Made by a program: the position numbers and the translations under genes. The notes under the pieces were generated by a model, which saw only the letters and a program-made list of their open reading frames with translations, did no database searches and was not told the DNA's origin. From Paenibacillus hamazuiensis (GTDB taxonomy: Bacteria; Bacillota; Bacilli; Paenibacillales; NBRC-103111): a DNA stretch of 64,000 nucleotides. Of this stretch, positions 26,055 through 34,585 are shown piece by piece. Position 1 is the first letter of the stretch, and every line of letters begins with the position of its first letter. Where the stretch lies: positions 2,108,001 to 2,172,000 of the forward strand of contig NZ_JALRMO010000001.1 in the NCBI RefSeq assembly GCF_023276405.1, given 5' to 3'.

Positions 26055-26080
26055 TTGACAATATGTACAGACAATGTCAA
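26055..26080. promoter_or_regulatory. palindrome upstream of the DUF896 gene
   Basis: TTGACA and TGTCAA form the arms of a 26-base imperfect palindrome, which also contains the direct repeat GACAAT. TTGACA could be a -35 box, but no well-spaced -10 is seen (TATATT lies 22 bp away). An operator is possible. Confidence 0.35.
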
Positions 26081-26137
26081 AGTATATTTTGTATTTTGGA
26101 AAAATGGACTATGAAGGCGAACATCGGGAGGACACTC

Positions 26138-26323
26138 ATGAGCGAAAACAATCCGGACTATATTGAGCGAATTAATCAGTTGGCCAGGAAAGCGAAAGCC
26201 GAGGGGCTTACGGACGCGGAAATCGACGAACGCAACGAATTGAGAAAAAGGTATATAGAAGCATTTAAAACTTCGCTGCGTGTCCAATTGGACAATATCA
26301 AATTTGTCGATAAAGAAGAGTAG
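26138..26323 (+). CDS. ynzC: DUF896 family protein (YnzC-like)
   Basis: This is a 61-residue protein of the DUF896 family. The conserved core is IERINQLARKAKAEGLTDAEIDERNELRKRYIEAFK, two helices that form a small hairpin in known structures. The ATG at 26138 has GGGAGG 7 bases upstream. Location after yneA matches ynzC in B. subtilis, where it is in the LexA-controlled yneA-yneB-ynzC operon. Here it follows a terminator and may be expressed on its own. Confidence 0.9.
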   Translation: MSENNPDYIERINQLARKAKAEGLTDAEIDERNELRKRYIEAFKTSLRVQLDNIKFVDKEE

Positions 26324-26349
26324 AAGATTAAGTTATTAGGGGGATCGGA

Positions 26350-26862
26350 ATGTCGCGAAAATGGGAACGCATGGTTCAAAAAAATACGAAGCATCTGAAT
26401 AAGCAGCGGGTGAAAGTTGGGAAAAAACCGCTCTCCGGCGCTTCATCCGACGAAGGGGTGACGATTCGCGGGAGAAGCTGGTTTTTTCCCGTCATATTGA
26501 TCGCGGTCGGTATTTTCTGCTTTATTTCGTTCCGGGGCCTTGCCCAGCAGGACAATATGTATTGGATAACGGGCGGCTGTTATATTTTGCTCGGTATATT
26601 TACATATCTCGTTCGCCGGCCTTATTTGAAAATCGGAAAAAAGGAGCTGTCCACCCGCCGGTTTTCCGGAGTGCGCACGCTGGAAGCTGCCGATATTAAG
26701 CAGATCACGCTGATGAAAAACGCGTTTATCATCGAAGGTAAACAGAAAAATGCGCGGTGGATTTTTTCGCAATTTTATCATTTAATGGACATGGGTCAAG
26801 CGGCGGCTCAGCTTAGGGAATTTGCCAAAACTCACGCGGTTCCTTTAAAAGACGAAGTGTAA
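26350..26862 (+). CDS. small membrane protein with two helices, function unknown
   Basis: This 170-residue protein is not recognised as a named family. A basic N-terminus of about 45 residues (SRKWERMVQKNTKHLNKQ) precedes two transmembrane helices (WFFPVILIAVGIFCFISF and MYWITGGCYILLGIFTYLV). The C-terminal half (LKIGKKELSTRRFSGVRTLEAADIKQITL...) has the beta-rich look of a membrane-linked PH-like domain, as in YdbS/YdbT. The start ATG has GGGGGGA upstream. It lies 26 bases after the DUF896 gene and 34 before a HAD gene, so a short operon is likely. Confidence 0.8.
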   Translation: MSRKWERMVQKNTKHLNKQRVKVGKKPLSGASSDEGVTIRGRSWFFPVILIAVGIFCFISFRGLAQQDNMYWITGGCYILLGIFTYLVRRPYLKIGKKELSTRRFSGVRTLEAADIKQITLMKNAFIIEGKQKNARWIFSQFYHLMDMGQAAAQLREFAKTHAVPLKDEV

Positions 26863-26896
26863 TCGAAGCTAACAACAGAGGGGAGCAATAGATTTT

Positions 26897-27691
26897 ATGG
26901 CCATTAAGGCAGTATTATTCGATTTGGACGATACGCTGCTGTGGGACGAACGCAGCGTTAAAGAAGCTTTCCGCGCGACCTGTGAGGAAGCGGGAAAACA
27001 AACCGGAGTGGACCCGGTTCGGTTGGAGGAAGAAGTTCGCAAGGAAGCCAGAGCTTTGTACGAATTGTATGAAACGTTTCCTTTCACCAAAATGATCGGC
27101 ATCAACCCGTTCGAGGGATTGTGGGCCCACTTCACGGAAGGGAAACAGGAGCAGTTTCGCAAGCTGCAGCAGCTGGCACCCGGATATCGCCGCGAATCGT
27201 GGACTCGCGGTTTGAAGGCTTTAGGCGTAGACGATCCGGAACTTGGCTTTAAGCTCGGAGAAATGTTCGGCGCCGAACGGCGCGCCCGGCCGATTGTTTA
27301 CGAAGAAACGTTCGAAGTGCTGGATCAATTAAAAGGCCGCTACAAGCTGCTGCTGCTGACGAACGGATCGCCGGATTTGCAGAAGGAAAAGCTGGCCGGC
27401 GTGCCGGAACTCACTCCGTACTTTGATCATATCGTCATCTCGGGTGATTTTGGCGAAGGAAAACCTGCCGTTTCGATTTTCAAACATGCGATGGAACTGC
27501 TCGGTATCGAAGCGGGCGAAGGCGTCATGATCGGCGACAAGCTGACGACCGATATTCTCGGTTCCAATAGTGTCGGCATGAAAAACATGTGGATCAACCG
27601 CCACGGAGTGCAGCGCTCCGACGAAATTATACCTGCTTACGAAATTCAAAACTTGCGCCAAATCCAAGGTATTATCGATTCGATATCTTAA
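26897..27691 (+). CDS. HAD superfamily hydrolase
   Basis: This is a 264-residue haloacid-dehalogenase-type phosphatase. Motif I is VLFDLDDTLLWDE, motif II LLTNGSPDL, motif III the Lys of GEGKPAVSIF, and motif IV MIGDKLTTDILGS. A helical C1 cap lies between motifs I and II (about residues 20-110). The general layout resembles the YjjG/pyrimidine 5'-nucleotidase group, but the substrate cannot be fixed. An AGAGGGGAG site precedes the ATG at 26897, and a terminator follows. Confidence 0.92.
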   Translation: MAIKAVLFDLDDTLLWDERSVKEAFRATCEEAGKQTGVDPVRLEEEVRKEARALYELYETFPFTKMIGINPFEGLWAHFTEGKQEQFRKLQQLAPGYRRESWTRGLKALGVDDPELGFKLGEMFGAERRARPIVYEETFEVLDQLKGRYKLLLLTNGSPDLQKEKLAGVPELTPYFDHIVISGDFGEGKPAVSIFKHAMELLGIEAGEGVMIGDKLTTDILGSNSVGMKNMWINRHGVQRSDEIIPAYEIQNLRQIQGIIDSIS

Positions 27692-27702
27692 TATAAAAGA
27701 TT

Positions 27703-27742
27703 AAGCCCGCCGCTCTTTCGTTAAGAGTAGGCGGGCTTTTTC
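27703..27742 (+). terminator. terminator after the HAD gene
   Basis: AAGCCCGCC/GGCGGGCTT stem with an inner CTCTT/AAGAG helix, followed by TTTTCC. It separates two convergent genes and may act on both. Confidence 0.9.
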
Positions 27743-27775
27743 CGTTCAGCGACATGCCATTCACGCAGGAGCGTG

Positions 27776-28318
27776 TTACGCTTTTTGGAAAGACGGATCG
27801 TCATACGGCTGGGCAACCCATCCGGCTGGTTCGATGAACAGGCGGACTGCAACAATTTGCCGATTTTCCATCAATGTAAAGAAATGAGGCTTGTTTTCCG
27901 GTACGGAAATAACGTCGCCGGCTTCAAGCTCCACGTCGAAATAACCGACGTCGTCGGTGCCCTTGATGATGAAAATGCCTTTGCCGGCTGTGATCGCACG
28001 GACTTCGTCTTCGGTATGCGTATGCACTTGCTCGAATTTTTTGAGCAGCTCATCGAGATTCGGCGTGGCGTCGGACAAAGCGATGACATCCCAAGTCTTA
28101 TAACCGCGGCGTCCGGCAAGGTCGCGAATTTCGCTGTCGAACGCGGATAAGATTTGGTTTTTTTCATCGTCGGAAAGAACGAACTTTTCCTGAAGATCAG
28201 CAGGAAGTTTGTTTGCGTTCCAATGTTCGTACAGTACTTCTTGTTTATCCAAAAAAGCTTTTACATTCGCTTCTCCGGAAATGCGTTCGTTCGTATTGCG
28301 GATACGAATTTCAGCCAT
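27776..28318 (-). CDS. mtnD: acireductone dioxygenase (methionine salvage)
   Basis: This 180-residue cupin oxidises acireductone to the keto acid precursor of methionine in the methionine salvage pathway. The metal-binding motif is HTHTEDEVR (two His and a Glu), with a further His in PENKPHFFTLM. The N-terminal half (LYEHWNANKLP, WDVIALSD) fits MtnD. It starts at ATG 28318 with GAGGGAT upstream, has its own promoter, and diverges from metH. No other mtn gene is in the window. Confidence 0.93.
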   Translation of the reverse strand: MAEIRIRNTNERISGEANVKAFLDKQEVLYEHWNANKLPADLQEKFVLSDDEKNQILSAFDSEIRDLAGRRGYKTWDVIALSDATPNLDELLKKFEQVHTHTEDEVRAITAGKGIFIIKGTDDVGYFDVELEAGDVISVPENKPHFFTLMENRQIVAVRLFIEPAGWVAQPYDDPSFQKA

Positions 28319-28360
28319 GGGATATCCCTCTTTTCATATAAAAGTTGTCGTCAATCTAAT

Positions 28361-28389
28361 ATTATAGTGGATTGCCCGAATGATGTCGA
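28361..28389 (-). promoter_or_regulatory. sigma-A promoter of mtnD
   Basis: On the minus strand TCGACA (28384-28389) is 17 bp from TATAAT (28361-28366). Confidence 0.65.
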
Positions 28390-28411
28390 TGAGAAAATCA
28401 ACTCATTCTTA

Positions 28412-28441
28412 TTTACATTATTCGTGTAAAATCGCTATAAT
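28412..28441 (+). promoter_or_regulatory. metH promoter with overlapping palindrome
   Basis: TTTACA (28412-28417) and TATAAT (28436-28441) are 18 bp apart. The -35 is the left arm of TTTACA-N7-TGTAAA (28412-28430), a perfect dyad that may be an operator. No riboswitch fold is evident in the leader of about 50 bases. Confidence 0.7.
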
Positions 28442-28499
28442 AAACTGATAACGAAACGGTGAACAAGGCTCCGTAACGGCTTTGAAAGGATGCGATGTC

Positions 28500-31400
28500 A
28501 TGCAGAAGCAATCATTACAGGATAGGTTGAAAGATAAAATATTGATCCTCGACGGCGCGATGGGGACGATGATTCAACAGGAGAACTTGACCGCGGACGA
28601 CTTCGGCGGAGAAGATCTGGAAGGATGCAACGAGTATTTGGTCGTTACCCGTCCGGACGTTATCTCAAAAATTCACGAAGCTTATTTTGCCGCGGGTTCC
28701 GATATTATTGAAACGAATACGTTCGGTGCGACGAGCGTTGTATTGGCGGAGTACGGTTTGCAGGATAGGGCGAGAGAGCTTAACCTGATTGCGGCCAAGC
28801 TGGCGGTGGATGCGGCAAACAAATTCAGCACCCCCGAGTGGCCTCGCTATGTAGCGGGCGCCATGGGGCCGACGACGAAAACGTTGTCCGTCACCGGCGG
28901 CGTGACTTTTGACGAGCTCGTGGAAAGTTATTATGAACAAACGCTTGCGCTCATGGAGGCAGGGGTGGACGCACTGCTGCTGGAAACGTCGCAGGATACG
29001 TTGAACGTAAAGGCAGGCAGCATCGGTATCCGCAAAGCGTTTGAAACGCTCGGCAGAAAGCTGCCGCTGATGATTTCCGGCACGATCGAACCGATGGGAA
29101 CAACGCTTGCCGGGCAAAATATCGAGTCGTTTTATATTTCGCTCGAGCATCTGGAGCCGATCTCCATCGGTCTGAACTGCGCGACGGGTCCGGAATTTAT
29201 GCGCGACCATATCCGTACGCTCTCCGAAGTATCCAGAACGGCGGTGAGCTGTTACCCGAACGCAGGCCTCCCCGACGAAAACGGTAACTACCACGAATCG
29301 CCGGATTCGCTGGCCAAAAAGCTGGCCGGCTTCGCCGAGCAGGGCTGGCTTAACATTGCCGGCGGCTGCTGCGGCACGACGCCCGCGCATATTCAGGCGA
29401 TGGCGGAGACGCTCAAGAACTACAAGCCGCGCTCGCAATACGGCGACCATCCGCCGGCTGTGTCCGGCATCGAGACGGTATACATCGAGGACGCCAATCG
29501 CCCGTATATGGTGGGGGAAAGAACAAACGTTCTCGGTTCGCGCAAATTTAAACGGCTCATTGCCGAAGGGAAATACGAGGAAGCTTCCGAAATCGCGAGA
29601 GCTCAGGTAAAAGGCGGCGCCGCCGTCATCGACGTCTGTTTGCAGGATCCGGACCGCGACGAGATCAGCGACATGAAGCAGTTCCTCGAACTTGTGGTGA
29701 AAAAGGTCAAAGTTCCGCTTATGCTGGATTCCACCGATCACCGCGTCATCGAACTGGGACTCAAGTATTCGCAAGGTAAAGCGATTATCAACTCGATTAA
29801 CCTCGAGGACGGCGAAGAAAAATTCGAAAAGATCGTTCCGCTCATTCACAAATACGGGGCAGCGGCCGTCGTCGGAACGATCGATGAAAGAGGCCAGGCG
29901 ATCACCAGAGAGGATAAGCTTGCGGTCGCCAAAAGATCGTACGATCTGCTCGTGAACAAATACGGGATGAAGCCGTCGGATATCATTTTCGACCCGCTCG
30001 TCTTCCCGGTAGGCACCGGCGATCAGCAGTATATCGGTTCAGCGAAGGAAACAATTGAAGGCATTCGCTTGATTAAGGAAGCGATGCCGGATACGCAAAC
30101 GATTCTCGGCCTCAGCAACGTCTCGTTCGGCTTGCCGCCGGCAGGCCGTGAGGTGCTAAACGCTGTATATTTGTACCACTGTACGAAAGCGGGCCTCGAT
30201 TACGCGATCGTCAACACGGAGACGCTGGAACGTTACGCATCCATTCCGGAAGAGGAACGCAAGTTAGCCGAAGAGCTGATTTACAATACGAACGATGAAA
30301 CGTTGGCTGCGTTCGTCGCCGCTTTCCGCGAGAAGAAAGTGGAGAAGAAAGAGAAGGTCTCGAATCTGACCCTCGAGGAGAGACTTGCTTCCTACATTGT
30401 CGAGGGCACGAAGGAAGGTTTGATTCCCGATCTTAACGAGGCGTTGACGAAATATGCGCCACTCGAAATCATCAACGGACCGCTGATGAAAGGGATGGAG
30501 GAAGTCGGCCGGTTGTTTAACAACAACGAGCTGATCGTAGCCGAGGTGCTGCAAAGCGCCGAAGTCATGAAGGCGTCCGTGGCCCATCTGGAACCGTTTA
30601 TGGAGAAATCCGAGACGGCGGTGAAAGGTAAAATATTGCTCGCGACGGTCAAAGGCGACGTACATGACATCGGCAAAAACCTGGTCGAGATTATTTTGTC
30701 GAACAACGGTTATGAGATTGTCAATCTCGGCATCAAGGTGCCGCCGGAGCAGCTTATCGAAGCTTACCGCAAGGAAAAGCCGGATGCGATCGGTTTGTCC
30801 GGTTTGCTCGTCAAGTCGGCACAGCAAATGGTTATCACCGCCCAGGATTTGAAAAATGCCGGCATCGACGTGCCGATTTTGGTCGGCGGCGCCGCGCTCA
30901 CCCGGAAATTTACGAAAACGCGGATTTCGCCGGAATACGACGGTTTGGTTTTGTACGCGAAGGACGCGATGGACGGTCTCGATATCGCCAACAAGCTGAG
31001 CGATCCGGAGCAGCGGCAAGTTTTGATCCGCGAGCTGCGTGAAATGAAGGAATCCGATGTGATGGAATCGGGCAAAAAAGAAGAGCTGCCCAAGCTGACG
31101 CGCGTGAACACCTCGTCGATCGATCGCACGGTTCCCGTGCAGGTGCCGCCGGATTGCGAGCGCCATGTGCTCAGAGACTACCCGATCAGCCACATCGTGC
31201 CGTATATCAATATGCAGATGCTGCTCGGCCACCATCTTGGCCTGAAGGGTAAAGTCGAGCAGCTGCTTGCGGATAAAGATCCGAAAGCTTTGCAGCTGAA
31301 AGATACGGTGGACGGCATTTTGGCCGATGCGCAAAAAGACGGGTTGATCCGCGCTCACGGCATGTACCGGTTTTTCCCGGCGCAGTCGAAGGACAACACC

Positions 31401-31940
31401 ATCTTTGTATACGATCCGGACGACCATACGAAGGTGCTGCAAACCTTCACGTTCCCGCGGCAGGAAAGCGAGCCGTATTATTGCTTGGCCGACTACCTCA
31501 AATCGGTCGACAGCGGAGAAATGGACTACGTCGGCTTCCTTGTCGTCACCGCAGGCCACGGCATCAGCGAGAAAGCGGCGGAATGGCGCGCCAAGGGCGA
31601 CTATTTGCGCTCGCATGCTCTGCAGGCGACAGCTCTGGAGACGGCGGAGGCGTTCGCGGAACGCGTGCACCAAATGATGCGCGATACGTGGGGGTTCCCG
31701 GACCCGGTCACGATGACGATGCAGGAGCGATTCGGGGCCAAATACCGCGGCCAACGCTTCTCGTTCGGCTACCCGGCATGTCCGAATCTCGACGATCAGC
31801 AGCAGCTGTTCGCACTGATGAAGCCGGAGGAAATCGGCGTTCAACTGACCGAAGGCAGCATGATGGAACCGGAGGCTTCCGTTTCAGCGATCGTATTTGC
31901 GCATCCCGAAGCGAGGTACTTCAACGTCGAAAAGGCATAA
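28500..31940 (+). CDS. metH: cobalamin-dependent methionine synthase
   Basis: This 1146-residue MetH methylates homocysteine to methionine with methyltetrahydrofolate through bound cobalamin. The domains are in standard order. The homocysteine domain (about 1-320) starts at ILDGAMGTMIQ and has its zinc site in NCATGPE and AGGCCGTTP. The pterin-binding domain (about 340-600) includes NVLGSRKF and DSTDHRVIE. The B12 helical cap (about 625-715) is followed by the Rossmann domain with the cobalt-ligating His in VKGDVHDIGKN. The reactivation (AdoMet) domain begins near residue 880. The ATG at 28500 has AAAGGA at good distance. The gene is monocistronic, with its own promoter and terminator. Confidence 0.97.
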   Translation: MQKQSLQDRLKDKILILDGAMGTMIQQENLTADDFGGEDLEGCNEYLVVTRPDVISKIHEAYFAAGSDIIETNTFGATSVVLAEYGLQDRARELNLIAAKLAVDAANKFSTPEWPRYVAGAMGPTTKTLSVTGGVTFDELVESYYEQTLALMEAGVDALLLETSQDTLNVKAGSIGIRKAFETLGRKLPLMISGTIEPMGTTLAGQNIESFYISLEHLEPISIGLNCATGPEFMRDHIRTLSEVSRTAVSCYPNAGLPDENGNYHESPDSLAKKLAGFAEQGWLNIAGGCCGTTPAHIQAMAETLKNYKPRSQYGDHPPAVSGIETVYIEDANRPYMVGERTNVLGSRKFKRLIAEGKYEEASEIARAQVKGGAAVIDVCLQDPDRDEISDMKQFLELVVKKVKVPLMLDSTDHRVIELGLKYSQGKAIINSINLEDGEEKFEKIVPLIHKYGAAAVVGTIDERGQAITREDKLAVAKRSYDLLVNKYGMKPSDIIFDPLVFPVGTGDQQYIGSAKETIEGIRLIKEAMPDTQTILGLSNVSFGLPPAGREVLNAVYLYHCTKAGLDYAIVNTETLERYASIPEEERKLAEELIYNTNDETLAAFVAAFREKKVEKKEKVSNLTLEERLASYIVEGTKEGLIPDLNEALTKYAPLEIINGPLMKGMEEVGRLFNNNELIVAEVLQSAEVMKASVAHLEPFMEKSETAVKGKILLATVKGDVHDIGKNLVEIILSNNGYEIVNLGIKVPPEQLIEAYRKEKPDAIGLSGLLVKSAQQMVITAQDLKNAGIDVPILVGGAALTRKFTKTRISPEYDGLVLYAKDAMDGLDIANKLSDPEQRQVLIRELREMKESDVMESGKKEELPKLTRVNTSSIDRTVPVQVPPDCERHVLRDYPISHIVPYINMQMLLGHHLGLKGKVEQLLADKDPKALQLKDTVDGILADAQKDGLIRAHGMYRFFPAQSKDNTIFVYDPDDHTKVLQTFTFPRQESEPYYCLADYLKSVDSGEMDYVGFLVVTAGHGISEKAAEWRAKGDYLRSHALQATALETAEAFAERVHQMMRDTWGFPDPVTMTMQERFGAKYRGQRFSFGYPACPNLDDQQQLFALMKPEEIGVQLTEGSMMEPEASVSAIVFAHPEARYFNVEKA

Positions 31941-31944
31941 CAGC

Positions 31945-31979
31945 AAGGTGCGGCCTTTAGAGCGCCGCACTTTGTTTTT
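31945..31979 (+). terminator. terminator after metH
   Basis: GTGCGGC/GCCGCAC stem extended by AAG/TTT, followed by TTTGTTTTTG. Confidence 0.85.
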
Positions 31980-32169
31980 GCTTGGGAAATTAGGCATGGC
32001 CAATTTTTGTGGATAACCGGGAGCCCCCCAAAAAAAAGTACGCGGAATAGGCTGCAAAGGTTCATTTCATTTTTGGGGGATTTGTTCTTCCATGCCATCG
32101 CTTATGTCCGGCCGATTTTTGGAAAAGCTAACGGTTATGGATTATTGCGGAGGATAGGAGTCGATCCGT

Positions 32170-33111
32170 TTGGAATTATATTTTTTGGGGACGGGAGCCG
32201 GCATGCCGTCGCGTGAGCGCAATGTGACCGCCCTTGTCCTGAATCTGCTCGTGGAGCGGGGAACCTACTGGCTGTTCGACTGCGGGGAAGGCACCCAGCA
32301 TCAAATTTTGAAATCGCCGGTCCGCATCGGGAAAATCGAAAAGCTGTTCATCTCCCATCTGCACGGGGATCATATTTATGGCATTCCGGGACTGCTCACA
32401 AGCCGGTCGTATCAAGGCGGGGAAACTCCTTTTGCGATCTACGGCCCGAAAGGGGTCAAACGGCTGGTCGAGCTGCTTCTGGAGACAAGCCAGGCTCATC
32501 TCGGATACGAGCTGACGATCCATGAACATGTGGAGGGCACGATTTTCGAGGACGAGCTTTTTAAGGTGGAGACGGCGGAATTGGATCACCGGGTGACGAG
32601 CTACGGATTCCGCGTAACGGAGAAAGACCAACCGGGCAAGCTGCTCGTCGACAAGCTGAAGGCAATGGGAATCGAATCCGGGCCGATTTTCGGCAAGCTG
32701 AAAAAAGGGCATACCGTGACGCTGCCGGACGGCCGTATGCTGAACGGTGCGGATTTTCTCGGTCCTTCGTGCAAAGGCAGAATCATAACGATTTTAGGCG
32801 ATACGAAGCCATGCCCGAACGTCGTTCCGTTAGCGCGGAATGCGGACGTACTGGTGCATGAGGCAACGTTTGCCGAGGATAAAAAAGAGCTTGCCATGAA
32901 ATACGACCACTCGACGGCGATGGATGCCGCCAGGGCGGCGCAGGAGGCGCGTGCGGACGCGCTGATTTTGACGCATCTGAGCTCGCGTTACCAGGGCGAT
33001 GAGGTGGAGGCGCTGCTTGAGGAAGCGAAGCGGCTGCATGCCCACAGCTATGTTGCGCACGATTTTTGGAGTTATTTTGTACCTAAGCCTAATCCGCAGA
33101 GCCAGCAATAA
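32170..33111 (+). CDS. rnz: ribonuclease Z (tRNA 3' endonuclease)
   Basis: This 313-residue metallo-beta-lactamase-fold nuclease trims 3' trailers of tRNA precursors. It shows LYFLGTGAGMPSRERNVTAL, FDCGEGTQHQ, the zinc motif SHLHGDHIYGIPGLL, LGDTKPC, LVHEATF and the HLSSRY block. The region of about residues 150-200 (KLKAMGIESGPIFGKLKKG) is the flexible arm that clamps tRNA. The TTG at 32170 follows AGGATAGGAG with 10 bases spacing. It is single and has a terminator hairpin shared with tlp. Confidence 0.96.
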   Translation: MELYFLGTGAGMPSRERNVTALVLNLLVERGTYWLFDCGEGTQHQILKSPVRIGKIEKLFISHLHGDHIYGIPGLLTSRSYQGGETPFAIYGPKGVKRLVELLLETSQAHLGYELTIHEHVEGTIFEDELFKVETAELDHRVTSYGFRVTEKDQPGKLLVDKLKAMGIESGPIFGKLKKGHTVTLPDGRMLNGADFLGPSCKGRIITILGDTKPCPNVVPLARNADVLVHEATFAEDKKELAMKYDHSTAMDAARAAQEARADALILTHLSSRYQGDEVEALLEEAKRLHAHSYVAHDFWSYFVPKPNPQSQQ

Positions 33112-33146
33112 AATTTTAATGAAACCGCTGCCTTTCGCGGTAAATA

Positions 33147-33190
33147 AAAGCAGAGCGCCCGATCCCAAAAGATCAGGTGCTCTGCCTTTG
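33147..33190. terminator. bidirectional terminator between rnz and tlp
   Basis: GCAGAGC/GCTCTGC outer stem and GATC/GATC inner stem with a CCAAAA loop. On the minus strand it is followed by TTTTATTT, so it mainly fits tlp. Confidence 0.8.
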
Positions 33191-33204
33191 CTGCTGCCTT
33201 CTTA

Positions 33205-33429
33205 TCAGGCGTTGCCGTCAGTCGCTTCGTCGCGGATTTCTTCGCGGAATGCTTGCAGGCTTTCGCGGCGGTGCTCGTTTTTCTCGAGGATGCTGCTTTT
33301 TTCCTCGGGACTGATTTCGTCCGCATGCTCATCCAAATATTCTTCCGCTTCTTCGAGATTTTCGATCGTATGGTTGATGTGCTGCTGCAAATGTTCCACG
33401 TTGTCAGAACGATTGTCCGGTTTGGCCAT
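33205..33429 (-). CDS. tlp: small acid-soluble spore protein Tlp
   Basis: This is a 74-residue thioredoxin-like/Tlp-type spore protein. The match to B. subtilis Tlp is visible in PDNRSDNVEHLQQHINHTIENLEEAEEYL, in EKNEHRRESLQAFREEIRDE, and in the high content of Glu, Asn and Arg. Such proteins are made in the forespore under sigma-G in Bacillus. No sigma-G promoter could be assigned with confidence in the 80-base gap, which it shares with the divergent glycosylase gene. The ATG has AAGGAGAGA upstream. Confidence 0.9.
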   Translation of the reverse strand: MAKPDNRSDNVEHLQQHINHTIENLEEAEEYLDEHADEISPEEKSSILEKNEHRRESLQAFREEIRDEATDGNA

Positions 33430-33509
33430 GTTCGGTCTCTCCTTAAGTTCGTTATAGGTATTCGGAAGAATACCACCTATAAAATCCCACCAAGCAGGAG
33501 GGAATATAC

Positions 33510-34403
33510 ATGCTGAAATTGCATCCGCAGCCGCCGTTCGATTTTGATAAAATCCGGCGGCGCCAGCAAGGAGTCGGCCACGAGCTTTACCGTTTCGAAG
33601 GGGAACGGATGTTTCGCACGATCCGCGTGAACGGGCGCGTCTATTTTGTGGAAATCAGCTCCGCAGGTACGGTGGACCGGCCCGAGCTGCATATCATGAC
33701 CGCTCCCGAGCCATCCGACCCGAACGAAATAGAAGCTCTGAAGCATCATCTATCCCGCATGCTGTCGGCCGATCTCGATTTGACGCCGTTTTACAAGTAT
33801 TTGGAGCAGGATCCGCTTCTCGCGCAGCTTGGGGTAAAATTCCGCGGCCTCCGGATCATGTTGGAGAGCGATCCGTTCGAATGTATGGCCAAAACGATCA
33901 TCGGCCAGCAGCTCAATTTGGCATTTGCCGCGGAGCTGACCAGGCGGCTCATCCGCATCTCGTCGGCGCCTTTTGCATATCAAGGGCAGCTTGTTCCGGT
34001 GTTTCCATCGGCCGAAGAAGTCGCTTCCCTGTCCTACGAGCAGCTTCGTGCGGAGCAGTTCAGCCAGCGGAAAGCGGAATATTTGATCGATTTCGCGAGG
34101 TTGGTGGCGGATGGCAGGCTGGATCTGGGAGAGCTGGTAAAGCTGGACGACGACGCAGTTATCGAAAAACTCGTCAAGCTGAGAGGGATCGGGCGCTGGA
34201 CGGCCGAATGCTTCCTGCTGTTCGGCATGGGCAGGACGGACTTGCTCCCGGCCGCGGACATCGGTCTGCGCAACGGGATCCGCAAGCTTCACGCAATGGG
34301 CGCGCAGCCTACGGAAGAAGAAGTGCGGCGGATCGGAGCGGATTGGTCGCCTTGGTCCAGCTATGTGACTTATTATTTATGGGAGTATTTAAACCAACCG
34401 TAA
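33510..34403 (+). CDS. DNA-3-methyladenine glycosylase II, AlkA-like (HhH-GPD)
   Basis: This is a 297-residue base-excision glycosylase. The N-terminal domain (about 1-110) has the TBP-like AlkA_N layout. The helix-hairpin-helix is LVKLRGIGRWTAECFLLFGMGR and the catalytic Asp lies in LLPAADIGLRNGI. SDPFECMAKTIIGQQLN marks the catalytic domain start, and WSPWSSYVTYYLWEY the conserved C-terminal helix. It would excise alkylated bases such as 3-methyladenine. AGGAGGG precedes the ATG. The inverted repeat GGTATTC-GGAA-GAATACC at 33457-33474 lies upstream of its start and of tlp. Confidence 0.93.
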   Translation: MLKLHPQPPFDFDKIRRRQQGVGHELYRFEGERMFRTIRVNGRVYFVEISSAGTVDRPELHIMTAPEPSDPNEIEALKHHLSRMLSADLDLTPFYKYLEQDPLLAQLGVKFRGLRIMLESDPFECMAKTIIGQQLNLAFAAELTRRLIRISSAPFAYQGQLVPVFPSAEEVASLSYEQLRAEQFSQRKAEYLIDFARLVADGRLDLGELVKLDDDAVIEKLVKLRGIGRWTAECFLLFGMGRTDLLPAADIGLRNGIRKLHAMGAQPTEEEVRRIGADWSPWSSYVTYYLWEYLNQP

Positions 34404-34486
34404 AACGAATGGCTTCGATACGGAAGTCTATATAAACGGGCTGCCGCATAAGGTTCCACTAGACATCGGTCTAAGGGGGAGCTTAT

Positions 34487-34573
34487 GTGATCGCTGCGGA
34501 GCTGCTGATTTCCGTATTCATATCGGGGTTAGTGTTCGTCATGCTTAAAGAAATATTTTCATCCCATTCGTGA
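34487..34573 (+). CDS. 28-residue hydrophobic leader protein upstream of lrgAB
   Basis: A short ORF starts with GTG at 34487 after GGGGGAG with 6 bases spacing and encodes 28 residues (IAAELLISVFISGLVFVML followed by KEIFSSHS). It would be a single-pass membrane peptide. It ends 12 bases before the lrgA-like gene, and AAGGGGA, the lrgA ribosome site, overlaps its stop region. No homologue is recalled. The good ribosome site and hydrophobic content support translation; whether the product or only its translation matters cannot be told. Confidence 0.6.
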   Translation: MIAAELLISVFISGLVFVMLKEIFSSHS

Positions 34574-34585
34574 AGGGGATTTATC

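Noticed and set aside
28442-28499. SAM or cobalamin riboswitch before metH
   Set aside because: The leader is only about 50 bases and has no terminator hairpin or B12-box-like sequence.
30264-31844. 526-codon open frame on the minus strand opposite metH
   Set aside because: Same reasoning: a shadow of metH with no recognisable domain.
33457-33474. Inverted repeat GGTATTC-GGAA-GAATACC as a sigma-G promoter element of tlp
   Set aside because: It does not fit the -35/-10 pattern of sigma-G; it could be an operator but nothing supports that.
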